Source: Sphingobium sp. V4 (GTDB lineage Bacteria; Pseudomonadota; Alphaproteobacteria; Sphingomonadales; Sphingomonadaceae). From it: a stretch of DNA of 64,000 nucleotides. The position numbers and the translations under genes were made by a program. Shown here one piece after another: positions 52,806-61,361 of the stretch. The DNA is taken from the NCBI RefSeq assembly GCF_029590555.1, contig NZ_CP081001.1, positions 868,001 to 932,000 on the forward strand, in the 5' to 3' direction. Position 1 is the first letter of the stretch. Every line of letters starts with the position of its first letter. The notes beneath the pieces are model-generated. The model searched no databases and was not told the origin of the DNA. It saw only the letters and a program-made list of their open reading frames with translations.

Positions 52806-54588
52806 CCTTCGCCTCCAGATAGGCGGCGGTGACGCGCATGGGCAGGGGGTTCTCCTGACGGATCACGACTGTGGTCTCGAAGTCTGCCACCTGCTCCATC
52901 TGCACACGCACGACGCCGCTATAGAGGTTCGCCTGCATCCCGACCGGCTCGGTGTCGCGGGTGACGACAGCTTCCTGCAGGTCGATGCGACGGCCAGCCG
53001 TTACGCCCAGCGTGTCGACAATGCGCAGGTGCGCACGGCCGGTGGTCTGCTTGGTGCCGGTCGATGCGCCGCCCGCCGCCTCGAAATTAAGTGGCAGCGT
53101 TTCGACGGTCGCGACCATGGGCAGGCCGATCGTTACCTGCATCGCCTGATCCGGTATCGTGACCCGTCCATTCTCCACCGTCAGCCCCTTGGCGACGAAA
53201 CCATCCGCCAGCGCCCAGACCTCCTTACCCTCCAGATGGTCTAGGCGGTCAAATAGGGTGCGCGCCTCGTCGAGCGACCAGGACACGGCGCAGTCGAGAT
53301 AGCAGGCGGCGCGGAAGTCGGCCCATTTGGCGGAGGCGAGTTGCTCCAGATAATAGACATCCTCGCCGTCAATGAAGCGCTTCACGATCAGATAGACCCG
53401 ATCCTCGCCGTCCTCCGGGACCGAGCAGACCGAAGTGACCTCGCCATCGATCTCCATTTCGGTCCAGCCCCAGACCTGCTGTTCGCGCTGCCATGTGAAG
53501 GCCAGGAGCTTGCCGTCGTCGCGCACCGCCCAGATCACGGAGAGCGGTTCTTCGGCATAACACCAGTCGATGATGCGATGCCCGGTGAAGAAGTCAGGCG
53601 AGAACACGGACACGTCGTTCGACTGGAATCCGTCGATATCAAAGCTGTAGCCCAGCGTCCGGATCTCGGCGCCGATCGCCGGCTGGAAGAAAGTCACATT
53701 GTCGATCAGCAGCGCCTTGAGGGTGGACGCGCCGCGGCCATTCTGCCGCACGACCTTGGGTGGCGGAGAGGGCGAGAGATAGTCATCGTTCGCGCCCTTC
53801 ACCTGGAAGATGCTGTCCGATGTGAGCGCCAGCAAGCTCTGCGCGGGGATCAGCTGGTTGATCGCATTGACCTTGCCCGAAGAACAGGCGATCGAGAGGC
53901 TGTCATCGGCCTTGAGCGGCCGCGCCTTGTCCATGTTCTCGAAGTCGGAAGATCGAGAACCATAGATGGCATTAGGGGCGTTCTTGGTTTTCCCAACCCA
54001 TAGTCGCTGCTCGAAGAAGGTCACCGACCCGGGATAGTTGCCGACGCCATCAAACGGATTCCAGCCGACGACGGGCGCATCGGACAGGTCCGCATTGATA
54101 TTGTCATCGCGGAAGGTGAGCGCCGACGTTTCGCCGACGAACCCGAATGAGGCGCCATTATCGCTTTTGTAAATGCGATAAAACGTCGCGCCAGTAACGC
54201 CGCCCCACACGATCTGGTTATAGTTGCGCTTGAGCCCAAGATCATTGGTGACTGTAACCGCCGCCGATGCGCGGCTCTCTTGTCCGGTCAGATCGTTGAC
54301 GGCGCTGACCTTATAGGACGCAGCCTGCGGGAAATAAGCCGCCCCACTATTGGGAGCGTCCGTGTTCGGCGTGATGGCGGTAGCGTCGATCGTCGCTGGC
54401 GCCGCAAGGGTGGGCCCGAACGAGACGGGGTTGAACGCCCAGCTATAATGGCTGGCACGGGTCAGCTTCGTGATCGGGTGATCCTGATGCACGATGTACA
54501 TGGTGTCGAACGATTGGGCATAGTCGACGTCGGGCAGCTCGACCGCATTGTAAGGCGTGCCTGCGCGATAGAGACGATAGCCACCCAT
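52795..54588 (-). CDS. Tail tubular protein B, C-terminal part (T7 gp12-like)
   Basis: 597 residues beginning MGGYRLYRAGTPYNAVELPD, then YAQSFDTMYIVHQDHP. In homologues this sequence lies inside a single tail tubular protein, after the region encoded by the gene upstream; here the frame restarts at a TAATG directly after a Hint domain. A fibronectin-like module occupies about 131-170 (TGATFYRIYKSDNGASFGFV). Later segments such as YGSRSSDFENMDKARPL and IFQVKGANDDYL are typical gp12 landmarks. Head-to-tail: forms the tail nozzle. Together with the preceding gene it makes up one tail component. Confidence 0.85.
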   Translation of the reverse strand: MGGYRLYRAGTPYNAVELPDVDYAQSFDTMYIVHQDHPITKLTRASHYSWAFNPVSFGPTLAAPATIDATAITPNTDAPNSGAAYFPQAASYKVSAVNDLTGQESRASAAVTVTNDLGLKRNYNQIVWGGVTGATFYRIYKSDNGASFGFVGETSALTFRDDNINADLSDAPVVGWNPFDGVGNYPGSVTFFEQRLWVGKTKNAPNAIYGSRSSDFENMDKARPLKADDSLSIACSSGKVNAINQLIPAQSLLALTSDSIFQVKGANDDYLSPSPPPKVVRQNGRGASTLKALLIDNVTFFQPAIGAEIRTLGYSFDIDGFQSNDVSVFSPDFFTGHRIIDWCYAEEPLSVIWAVRDDGKLLAFTWQREQQVWGWTEMEIDGEVTSVCSVPEDGEDRVYLIVKRFIDGEDVYYLEQLASAKWADFRAACYLDCAVSWSLDEARTLFDRLDHLEGKEVWALADGFVAKGLTVENGRVTIPDQAMQVTIGLPMVATVETLPLNFEAAGGASTGTKQTTGRAHLRIVDTLGVTAGRRIDLQEAVVTRDTEPVGMQANLYSGVVRVQMEQVADFETTVVIRQENPLPMRVTAAYLEAKGVR

Positions 54589-55556
54589 TACGGAATGTTC
54601 GGCTTGATGTTGTGGCTAAGCAGGCCGTTGGAAATATATGTGCGCGCGCGCTCGACAGTCAGCAGGACGACGCGAGCACGACCATCCTCGACGCCGAAAG
54701 CGGAAAGCACGCGCCAGGCACCTTGCCACCAGACACGGTGATATGCCGTCCCGCGAAGCTTCCGACCGCCAAAATCGGCGAGCCAGACATCGGCCTCGAC
54801 CGTCTCGAACGCCGCCACGCGAAACGACCCCAGCACCATCGTTTCTTCATGGCGGGTGCGCACCATATCGCCGACTGCGATATCGCCGGCAGGCTTCTGC
54901 GAGCCGTCAGCCATGAGGATGGGCGTATCGACGGTGACGCAATAGCTCCCGCCGCCGCCGGTCGTTGGGGGCGGAGGAGGCGTAACGGGGGGCGGCACAG
55001 GCGGATCAGGGGGAGGCGCTGCGGGATCTTCAGTCCGAAGTGTACCGCCGCCTGACCCAGTGAAAACGCCATAACTGGTCGTGTCCAGATCGATGGTGAA
55101 GTTGTGCTCATCCACCACCGACAGAATCGACACGACCCGCTCATTGATCTGCACCATGCCTTCGACATCACGCGCGATGAATTGGTCGCCAACATTGTAG
55201 GCGTGAAAGGGGATCGTCACCTGCGCCGGATTGGCGTTGGTGATGGCGGTGATTTGCAGATGCTCCTCCAGCACCATGCCGCCAAAAGCGGCCGGCCGCA
55301 TCGCGCCCTGGGTGAAGGCTAGCGCATAGGGCTGGTCGAGCGAGAAGGTGAAAGGGAACAGGCGGCCAGGCCCGGGCAGCTTGTAGACGAACCGCGTACC
55401 CTGCCTGTTCTGAAATCCGCCGCGCTTGACCAGGACGATGTTGACGCCCTGCTTCAGCCCCGCGCTGTAGGACGCGATATCGACGCGGGCATGCAGATCC
55501 TTGGACAGGACGCCCTTGGAGAAGTTGACCTGGCCGAGATTGACGCCGGCACCCAT
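54588..55556 (-). CDS. Tail tubular protein B, N-terminal part, fused to a Hint (intein-like) domain
   Basis: 322 residues. 1-175 is the N-terminus of a gp12-like tail tubular protein (NFSKGVLSKDLHARVDIASY, GGFQNRQGTRFV). A proline-rich linker (178-197) follows. 206-316 is a Hint domain: Cys206 in SYCVTVDTPILMADG, block-B-like GTAYHRV (Thr270, His273) and the end VERARTYISNGLLSHN (His315, Asn316). After Asn316 come six residues with no Cys/Ser/Thr at +1, then TAA overlapping the start of the second part. Such ends are found in bacterial intein-like domains that cleave or splice inefficiently. Activity is inferred. Confidence 0.88.
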   Translation of the reverse strand: MGAGVNLGQVNFSKGVLSKDLHARVDIASYSAGLKQGVNIVLVKRGGFQNRQGTRFVYKLPGPGRLFPFTFSLDQPYALAFTQGAMRPAAFGGMVLEEHLQITAITNANPAQVTIPFHAYNVGDQFIARDVEGMVQINERVVSILSVVDEHNFTIDLDTTSYGVFTGSGGGTLRTEDPAAPPPDPPVPPPVTPPPPPTTGGGGSYCVTVDTPILMADGSQKPAGDIAVGDMVRTRHEETMVLGSFRVAAFETVEADVWLADFGGRKLRGTAYHRVWWQGAWRVLSAFGVEDGRARVVLLTVERARTYISNGLLSHNIKPNIP

Positions 55557-56242
55557 TAACGGCCGTACCCATGCGTATCGAACGTGCCGAGCGTGCCCAT
55601 TCCGACTCCACGAGCCCGTGCGCGTTCGCTCACGAAATCATCGTCATAGTCAGGCGTGCGGTTCGCCTCGTCCGCGATCGCGCGCTGGCGCTGAATCTCC
55701 GCCATCTGCATCAGCGACCGCTGCCGGGTGGCGTCGTTGAGGATCGGCATCACCAGACGTGAGGCCAACTCCAGCACGACCAGCCGCGCAAATGAGGAGG
55801 TGAAGGACGAGACCTGCACCTCGTCCGGCAGATATTCGAGGATGGCGTCAGGCAGGTTTGTGTAGAGCACCTGGCCGGCAATCTGATATTCGACCATTGC
55901 GGCCAGCTGATTGGCGACGCCGACGGTACCGGCGAACCCGATCAGGTTGGCAGCAGGGGACGCGGTACCGGCCGGCAGGATGCGCATCGGCGTGCCGATC
56001 CCAGCGGGCAGGGCATAGGCAAATGCCCATTCGCCCGGCCGGGTGTTGCCGATGACGGCCATGGCGACGCGAACCTTACCGAAGCCCCAGTCATAGGCTT
56101 CGAGCAGATCGGAAATGACGCCGCGATAGAGCCGCTTGCAATGGCGGGCGCTTTGCTTCGTCTCGTCGTTGAGATCGGAGATAGTCTCCGCCGGCAGTTC
56201 GCCGAGCGCTTCATTGCAGATGTCGAGGATCGATCGCGCCAT
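55556..56242 (-). CDS. Tail tubular protein A (T7 gp11-like)
   Basis: 228 residues from ATG 56242. The start ARSILDICNEALGELPA, the segment KRLYRGVISDLLEAYDWGFG and the adaptor-type LNDATRQRSLMQMAEIQ are typical of the gatekeeper that joins the portal to the tail. The stop overlaps the next start as TAATG. No good ribosome site is visible, but the candidate promoter element lies 33 bases before the start. Confidence 0.88.
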   Translation of the reverse strand: MARSILDICNEALGELPAETISDLNDETKQSARHCKRLYRGVISDLLEAYDWGFGKVRVAMAVIGNTRPGEWAFAYALPAGIGTPMRILPAGTASPAANLIGFAGTVGVANQLAAMVEYQIAGQVLYTNLPDAILEYLPDEVQVSSFTSSFARLVVLELASRLVMPILNDATRQRSLMQMAEIQRQRAIADEANRTPDYDDDFVSERARARGVGMGTLGTFDTHGYGR

Positions 56243-56274
56243 GCCAGTGGCATACGACCGGATGCGAGGGGGCT

Positions 56275-56296
56275 GAATGCGCTGGTGGTAGAAGTC
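56275..56296 (-). promoter_or_regulatory. Repeated 22-base element, copy 1 (candidate phage promoter)
   Basis: Core gctggtggtagaagtc (plus-strand view), preceded by gaatgc. The same 22 bases with one change (gaatgt) occur at 61340-61361. This copy lies between a terminator and the start of tail tubular A, on the strand of the late genes. Candidate promoter for a phage or host polymerase, or binding site of an activator. Confidence 0.5.
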
Positions 56297-56306
56297 TCCC
56301 GTCGAC

Positions 56307-56341
56307 AAAAAGGGCGGCCCGCTTTTGACGGACCGCCCTTT
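56307..56341 (-). terminator. Rho-independent terminator in the late operon
   Basis: Minus-strand stem aaagggcgg / ccgcccttt (9 bp) with a loop of about 15 bases, followed by a run of U before gtcgac. It ends the capsid-side transcript downstream of the 163-residue gene and directly precedes the repeated element at 56275-56296. Confidence 0.82.
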
Positions 56342-56362
56342 CCCCCGGCAAACGCTCGAACG

Positions 56363-56854
56363 TTACTTCGCCTTGGTTGCCGGCTTGGCTGCTGCCGAAG
56401 CCGCCGCGACCGCGTCGGCCAGCTGATCCTTCAGATCGTCACGCTCCTTCGTGAGATCCTCGATCGCCTGCATCGCCGCATCACGCTCGGTCGCGGCGCC
56501 GCTCCGTTCGGTCTCCAAACGGGCGACCTCCGCCAGCGCTTCATCGCGCTCCTTGTTGGCGTCGGCGATCAGCTGGGCCGCGTCGGTGTCGCTGCTGTTG
56601 CGTGCGTCCAGCTTCGACTTGAGATCCGCGATGTCGAGGCCTGCCACATCGAGGCGATCGACGATGGCCGCGGCGCCCTTGGGCCCGTGGCCATTGCGGA
56701 AGAAGTCGATCAGCTCATCGACGGTCATATCTGCGGTCAGTTCGTCCGTAGGCGCCACCTGCGCCGGCACCGACTGTTTGGGCGGTACCGGCGAGCCAGC
56801 CTTGTAGAAGACGCCACCGATGAAGCTGTCATGATCGAGCAGCTTGGTCATCAT
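56363..56854 (-). CDS. Phage coiled-coil structural protein, 163 residues
   Basis: N-terminal part FIGGVFYKAGSPVPP, then MTVDELIDFFRNGHGPKGA, then a long coiled coil (ERDEALAEVARLETERSGAA) to an alanine/lysine tail. The start is ATG 56854 with ggag upstream. Located between capsid cement and tail genes; may be a minor head or head-tail protein. Family not recognised. Confidence 0.7.
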   Translation of the reverse strand: MMTKLLDHDSFIGGVFYKAGSPVPPKQSVPAQVAPTDELTADMTVDELIDFFRNGHGPKGAAAIVDRLDVAGLDIADLKSKLDARNSSDTDAAQLIADANKERDEALAEVARLETERSGAATERDAAMQAIEDLTKERDDLKDQLADAVAAASAAAKPATKAK

Positions 56855-56863
56855 CCGTTCTCC

Positions 56864-57286
56864 TTAACGGCCCGTCCAGGCGGGCAGATTGTTGGCATAG
56901 TCGGTGCCCGCAACCAGGTGCGCCGACACCGCGCCAGCCGTGTGGGTGCCGACATTGACGTACTGGACGCCAATGTAGCGCTTGGTCGTGTCCGGCATGG
57001 CCATGTCCCAGACCGGCTGGCCGGCGACTAGCGCGGCTTCTGCGCGAGTGGGTCCGGTTGCCAGCACCGTGGGCGACGACAGGTCGGCGTTGTCGCTCTC
57101 GATGATCTGGGGCTGCACGCTGGTACCGCCGGCGAAGGTCACATCGACGTTGATGTACATGCGCAGGCCGAGATTACGGCCCAGATTGCGCTTGGACACC
57201 AGGAGGTCGATACTGTTGGTGGAGACCTGCGTCCCCGTGGTGAGCGCCTGCGCGTTGGACAGGCGGAGCTGTGCGTCCTTATACAT
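56864..57286 (-). CDS. Capsid cement protein, Bbp16-like
   Basis: 140 residues. MYKDAQLRLSNAQALTTGTQ, then STNSIDLLVSKRNLGRNLGL and a C-terminal GVQYVNVGTHTAGAVSAHLV match the Bordetella phage BPP-1 Bbp16 cement family, jelly-roll proteins that decorate and stabilise heads. It is directly downstream of the major capsid gene, as in BPP-1. The start is ATG 57286. Confidence 0.85.
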   Translation of the reverse strand: MYKDAQLRLSNAQALTTGTQVSTNSIDLLVSKRNLGRNLGLRMYINVDVTFAGGTSVQPQIIESDNADLSSPTVLATGPTRAEAALVAGQPVWDMAMPDTTKRYIGVQYVNVGTHTAGAVSAHLVAGTDYANNLPAWTGR

Positions 57287-57314
57287 GGTCGTTCTTTCCT
57301 TTCCTGTCCGGCGC

Positions 57315-58331
57315 TTAGACGACGCGCGATTCATTGACCTTCAGCGCGTCGGTGCGGCGCACCGGCACTTCGCCGAAGTTCATGACCTTCTTGCCACCGG
57401 CTTCATCCCACGACAGGAACGTGCCCTTCGTGTTGTTCATCTGGCGGCGAAGCATGGCGGAGAGCTCGCGAGGTACGTAAAACGCCGCGCGGACGCCCTC
57501 CAGGCTTTCGATCATCTCGACCATCTGGGTCATGATGTCCTCGATGTCGGCGCCGGTGGCCTTGTTCTTGACCAGCGTGTCGATATCGATGTTCGCGGCG
57601 CGCACGACATAGCGCCAGTCCTTGACCATGAGACCCGTGCGCCAGATCCAGTGGTCCATGTAACCCTGATACGGGTTACCAGCCGCGTCGCGCAGCACCA
57701 TCGTATCGGTGCCGGCGCCGGGCGTGGTCACGTCCTCATGCTGCAGGCCGCCAATGGTGCCCTTGGGATAGATCCCGGTGACCGTGTCGTGGCTCCAGCC
57801 GATCAGATAGATCGAGCGAAGCTTCGTGCCCGTCCCCGCGCAGTCTAGAATCTGCCCGGCCTTCTGGTCGTTTGCGGCGTTCAGCGTGCTGAAGCGGTTG
57901 GCAAAGCCCGTAAAGCCATCGCCGGCGGCGGTGTTGCCGTACATCAGGGTGCGGGCCATCTTGTTGCCGTTGCCCTGAATGTGCGCGCGGCCTTCCTTGA
58001 GCCGGTAACCGTCGACATTGCCCGACAGCTTGGCGATTTCAGCGTCGACCTGGCTATAGTCTTCGAGCACTGCGCAGGTCTCTTCGATCGGCGTGGTGCC
58101 GCTCTTCGTGATCGGCACACCGGCATTCAGCGAGCGCCAGCTACCTTCGGGCAGCGAGGTGCGCACGCTGTCCTTGTGGCCCGTGACCAGATTGCCTTCC
58201 ATCCAGGTCATGTCTTCCAGGATGGGGTTCGTCTGCTTGAGAACTTCGGCGATCTCCAGCTGCGACCCATCGGGGGCAAGCTGGTTGACGACGTCGATCA
58301 GCGTCGGAACGTTCGATGCGAGAACAGCCAT
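57315..58331 (-). CDS. Major capsid protein (BPP-1/Bbp17-like)
   Basis: 338 residues. Recognisable stretches are NPILEDMTWMEGNLVTGHKD, LPEGSWRSLNAGVP and TGIYPKGTIGGLQHED, followed by GYMDHWIWRTGLMVKDWRYV; these mark the HK97-fold capsid protein of BPP-1-type podoviruses. It follows scaffold by three bases. The likely product is processed little, since the first residues already match the family. Confidence 0.92.
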   Translation of the reverse strand: MAVLASNVPTLIDVVNQLAPDGSQLEIAEVLKQTNPILEDMTWMEGNLVTGHKDSVRTSLPEGSWRSLNAGVPITKSGTTPIEETCAVLEDYSQVDAEIAKLSGNVDGYRLKEGRAHIQGNGNKMARTLMYGNTAAGDGFTGFANRFSTLNAANDQKAGQILDCAGTGTKLRSIYLIGWSHDTVTGIYPKGTIGGLQHEDVTTPGAGTDTMVLRDAAGNPYQGYMDHWIWRTGLMVKDWRYVVRAANIDIDTLVKNKATGADIEDIMTQMVEMIESLEGVRAAFYVPRELSAMLRRQMNNTKGTFLSWDEAGGKKVMNFGEVPVRRTDALKVNESRVV

Positions 58332-58334
58332 ATA

Positions 58335-59165
58335 TTATCCTTTCCGGCCGTAGAATTTCTCTTCGGTGGTCAAGGCACGGCCGCCCCCATTCCCCGGATC
58401 TGCTTTGGCTTCGCCCAGCTCACGCCCGATGCGCGACAGCATGCGCATCATCTGGGGGTGATTGCCGAGGCCGGATTCGTTGAGGAAGGTGCGGAACTGC
58501 TGACCTTCCTTGTCATTGGGCAGGAAGCGGCCGATCGTGCGGGCCGCGAGCGCCTTGCTCTCGTTGAGCCGCGCGCCGCCGACTTCCGCGTCCGCCAGCG
58601 TCTCCTTCGCCCAGTCGGCGATAAGCTGCTGGCCGGCTTCGGCGGCCTGCGCTTCAGCGCGCTGCTGCAGCACCGGCATGACCTTTTCAGCATAGCCGCC
58701 GATAATCTTGTTGGCCGCGTCCTGGCTCAGATCCATATCGCGCAGCACCGGCTCGATGGCGTCGAATGCTTCCTGGTCAAAGGTCATGCCCTCGCCGAGG
58801 TCGAACTCGTACTTTTCAGGGGCACCGAGAAGGGAGGCGGCAGGATCTTCGCCCTTATCGCCTCCCTCTTCGGGAGACTTGGGATCACCTCCTTCCGGAT
58901 CGGCAGCGGGATCAGGGTCTGCCTTGGGTTCGGGATCTGCGCCGAGCAGCGTCACGCCGTCACCGGCCAGCGCGGGATCGGACTGGCCAGCCGGGCCTGC
59001 GGCAGGATCGGCTGCGGGGGGATCACCTGCCGCGCCGCCGCCTGTACCAGCATCATGATCAGGCGCACGCAAGAAGCGGCCGACGCGCCGTTCCATGGGC
59101 GTCATCGCCGTGCGGGCGAGGAGGTTAATCCTCCGACTGATCTTCATATCGATTCCGACGTTCAC
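58335..59165 (-). CDS. Scaffolding protein
   Basis: 276 residues from a GTG at 59165 with aaggag seven bases upstream; an ATG at 59147 is the alternative. A low-complexity acidic/proline/glycine middle (PEPKADPDPAADPEGGDP) is followed by a helical region (APEKYEFDLGEGMTFDQEAF, then AEKVMPVLQQRAEAQAAEAG) and a short conserved C-terminus near TTEEKFYGRKG. This is the layout of phage scaffold proteins; its place upstream of major capsid agrees. Confidence 0.85.
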   Translation of the reverse strand: MNVGIDMKISRRINLLARTAMTPMERRVGRFLRAPDHDAGTGGGAAGDPPAADPAAGPAGQSDPALAGDGVTLLGADPEPKADPDPAADPEGGDPKSPEEGGDKGEDPAASLLGAPEKYEFDLGEGMTFDQEAFDAIEPVLRDMDLSQDAANKIIGGYAEKVMPVLQQRAEAQAAEAGQQLIADWAKETLADAEVGGARLNESKALAARTIGRFLPNDKEGQQFRTFLNESGLGNHPQMMRMLSRIGRELGEAKADPGNGGGRALTTEEKFYGRKG

Positions 59166-59436
59166 TGCGCTTCTCCTTGGGGGCAAGAGCCTCGGATATG
59201 GCGAGGTTGAGCGCGGCAAGCGGCTGTGCGCTCCCCGTCGCATGCGGCAATGCCGCTTCGACCCATCCGAGAATTTCCAACCCCAAGGCGCGCCGACCTT
59301 CCAATCGAAGGGATGTGTCGTCCTTGGTGGCTGGGATGGCGATACCGGCGCTCTCGACGATCCTGAAAAGAAATCGACGAAAAGCCCGAACTTCTACCAG
59401 GTCGCGCAATTCCTGCTCTTCGATCACCTTGCTCAT
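59125..59436 (-). CDS. Phage head-region protein, 103 residues
   Basis: ATG 59436 overlaps the portal stop. Helical throughout (EEQELRDLVEVRAFRRFLFR, then GLEILGWVEAALP) with a charged C-terminus (KEKRSERRNRYEDQSED). The LVETRAFRRFLWRLL-like opening is typical of a small protein between portal and scaffold in BPP-1-like phages. Function unknown. Confidence 0.75.
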   Translation of the reverse strand: MSKVIEEQELRDLVEVRAFRRFLFRIVESAGIAIPATKDDTSLRLEGRRALGLEILGWVEAALPHATGSAQPLAALNLAISEALAPKEKRSERRNRYEDQSED

Positions 59437-61112
59437 TGCTGGCCGATCTCATTGAGCAGGGCAGCGGCCTCGACGCCGGCCTTTGCCGGCTGGGCCATCG
59501 CTGCCATGCGTTCCTGCTGTTGCTGTTGCTGCCGATTGGCGCGGATCTGGTCGACCACCGACTGGTCACGCATGCCCACGGCAGGCGCCGCACTGCGCTC
59601 CCAGTGATCGCGGACCAACGCGTCACCGTCGACCAGGTCGATCGCGTCGGGCTGGAACTGGGAAACAGCCCCCACAAAGGCCAGGCTGCGCTCCGTCTGG
59701 CCGGCTCCCATCATCTTCTGCGCCTGCGCCAGGACCGAGATAAACTCGATATCGAGCTCTTCATCTTCCAGCTCTTCAGGTGGCGGGGGGAACAGGCCGC
59801 CGCGCACCGCGATTCCGAAGGCGCGCTCGACCGCGACCTTGAGCATGTCGACATTGATGCTCTCGATCACCGGTCCGAGCTGCGTCATCTTCTCGTCGTT
59901 GCGCAGCTGGGTTTCGAGGTCATTGAGCGGCTGGACACCGTCGCGCTCCGTGATGGCCATGAACAGGTCGGCATAGGTCGCCTCGCTGATCGCCCGGCGG
60001 CATTCCTGCACATCCTGCCCAACGAGGTTGATCGCCTGATAGGGCGCTTCATAAACGACCTCGACCTTTCCGGCGTCGACGCTCGCAAGCGCCGTGTGCT
60101 GCCCCGGCCGCATCCTGAAGTCGCGCGGGCCCTGCGTTGGGGGCTTCACGACCATGTCGGTCACTTCGCCCTTGCGCTTGGACTGGGCCTGCAACTCGCG
60201 CATGTCGGGCAGGGCGTCGCGACCGGGGCCAGTCGCCCACACGTCGGTGCCATCGACAGCCCAGCGCGCGACCCAGAAGGGTTGCTCGATATAACCCCGG
60301 TTCTCCAGGAGGCGGCGCTTGTCGGTGTCGCACTCCATCCACTTGACCGAGCGCCACTTCATGCCGGCGGCGGCCCAGGCGCCTTCGCGATATTCGCTGT
60401 TGGGCTCGATCAGCTGATAGACGGTGAAGGTGGAGGTATAGCTGGAGCTGTTCCACGCCGATTGCACCGACGGATGGACGAGCGACCAGTCCATCGAGCC
60501 ATCGAGCTGGCGGACATAGCCGTCGACCAGCTGCCGCGTCGTCATCTGCACCCAGCGGAGCAGCGTGTCGACCTTGCCCTTGCGGTTCACGTCGCAGGCA
60601 AATTCGCCGATCTTAAGGCCGATGCAGTTGATTCCGAACTCATCGTCATCGTCCATGATCGCCGCGGCATTGCCGAAGCGGCCGAGCTGTCCATAGTTGG
60701 AGCGGACGACGCGATAGAAATTCGACCCGGCGAAGATCATCGAGAGGATCGACACGCAAGTGCCGAACCAGACCTTTGTTGCCTGTGTCGCCGTGGACTG
60801 CCCGCCGCGATCGCGCTTCAGGGCAAAGTTGAACCAGGGGCGGTTGGGCGAACTGTTGCCGCTGTAGAGGCCGCTCTCGACATAGCGAAAGACGCGGATG
60901 GAATGGCCATCATAGAGCGGGCGCGACTTGGGGCGTCGGCGGCCTGCTTGATTGGAGATCAGCCCGTCGGTGATCGGATAGCCGGAGTAGAGGGCGATCT
61001 CATGCCATTCGGCCTTCTCGCAATCGACCAGCGCCAGCATCGTGGCGGCGCGGGCCTTCACGTGATCCTTGAGCGTGAGCTCCTTTTGAGGGTTCAAGCT
61101 CAGCGTGGCCAT
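59433..61112 (-). CDS. Portal (head-to-tail connector) protein
   Basis: 559 residues. WHEIALYSGYPITDGLISNQ, LYDGHSIRVFRYVESGLYSG and MDWSLVHPSVQSAW are typical of T7-type podovirus portals; DMVVKPPTQGPRDFRMRPGQ and LGPVIESINVDMLKVAVERA mark the wing and crown-side helices, and the C-terminus is glutamine-rich. Forms the dodecameric ring for DNA packaging. TAATG junction with the small gene upstream. Confidence 0.92.
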   Translation of the reverse strand: MATLSLNPQKELTLKDHVKARAATMLALVDCEKAEWHEIALYSGYPITDGLISNQAGRRRPKSRPLYDGHSIRVFRYVESGLYSGNSSPNRPWFNFALKRDRGGQSTATQATKVWFGTCVSILSMIFAGSNFYRVVRSNYGQLGRFGNAAAIMDDDDEFGINCIGLKIGEFACDVNRKGKVDTLLRWVQMTTRQLVDGYVRQLDGSMDWSLVHPSVQSAWNSSSYTSTFTVYQLIEPNSEYREGAWAAAGMKWRSVKWMECDTDKRRLLENRGYIEQPFWVARWAVDGTDVWATGPGRDALPDMRELQAQSKRKGEVTDMVVKPPTQGPRDFRMRPGQHTALASVDAGKVEVVYEAPYQAINLVGQDVQECRRAISEATYADLFMAITERDGVQPLNDLETQLRNDEKMTQLGPVIESINVDMLKVAVERAFGIAVRGGLFPPPPEELEDEELDIEFISVLAQAQKMMGAGQTERSLAFVGAVSQFQPDAIDLVDGDALVRDHWERSAAPAVGMRDQSVVDQIRANRQQQQQQERMAAMAQPAKAGVEAAALLNEIGQQ

Positions 61113-61306
61113 TACGCGCCGAGGACGGTCGTGGTGGTCGACGGCGCGGCGGCGGTGGATGCGCTATTACCGGTCAGGATCAGGGACGAGAAGCCGCGCC
61201 GTCGGCGGGCGTCATCGTTGGAGCGGCTGGCCGCGTCGGTTTCCGGCATCTGCGCAGCCTGGCGCTCCGGGACGGTCGTGGCTTTCGGGGCTTTGGGCAT
61301 GCACAT
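61112..61306 (-). CDS. Small conserved podovirus protein, 64 residues
   Basis: ATG 61306 gives MCMPKAPKATTVPERQAAQM, followed by NDDARRRRGFSSLILTG and a serine/threonine-rich end TTTTVLGA. Small MCxPKAP proteins of this size sit next to portal genes in many podoviruses. The stop overlaps the portal start as TAATG. Function unknown. Confidence 0.75.
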   Translation of the reverse strand: MCMPKAPKATTVPERQAAQMPETDAASRSNDDARRRRGFSSLILTGNSASTAAAPSTTTTVLGA

Positions 61307-61339
61307 GGCCAATCAGATACGCTGCTGCCCGTGCCGCTA

Positions 61340-61361
61340 GAATGTGCTGGTGGTAGAAGTC
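61340..61361 (-). promoter_or_regulatory. Repeated 22-base element, copy 2 (candidate phage promoter)
   Basis: gaatgt followed by the core gctggtggtagaagtc; 21 of 22 bases equal the copy at 56275-56296. It touches the terminase large stop codon and precedes the small MCMPKAP gene and portal on the minus strand, so it is placed to start the portal-scaffold-capsid transcript. Confidence 0.5.

Noticed and set aside
59392-59410. A third copy of the candidate late promoter (acttctaccagg)
   Set aside because: Only about ten bases match, it lies inside a coding region and is in the opposite orientation to the two good copies. The similar short match near 43390 was rejected for the same weak identity.
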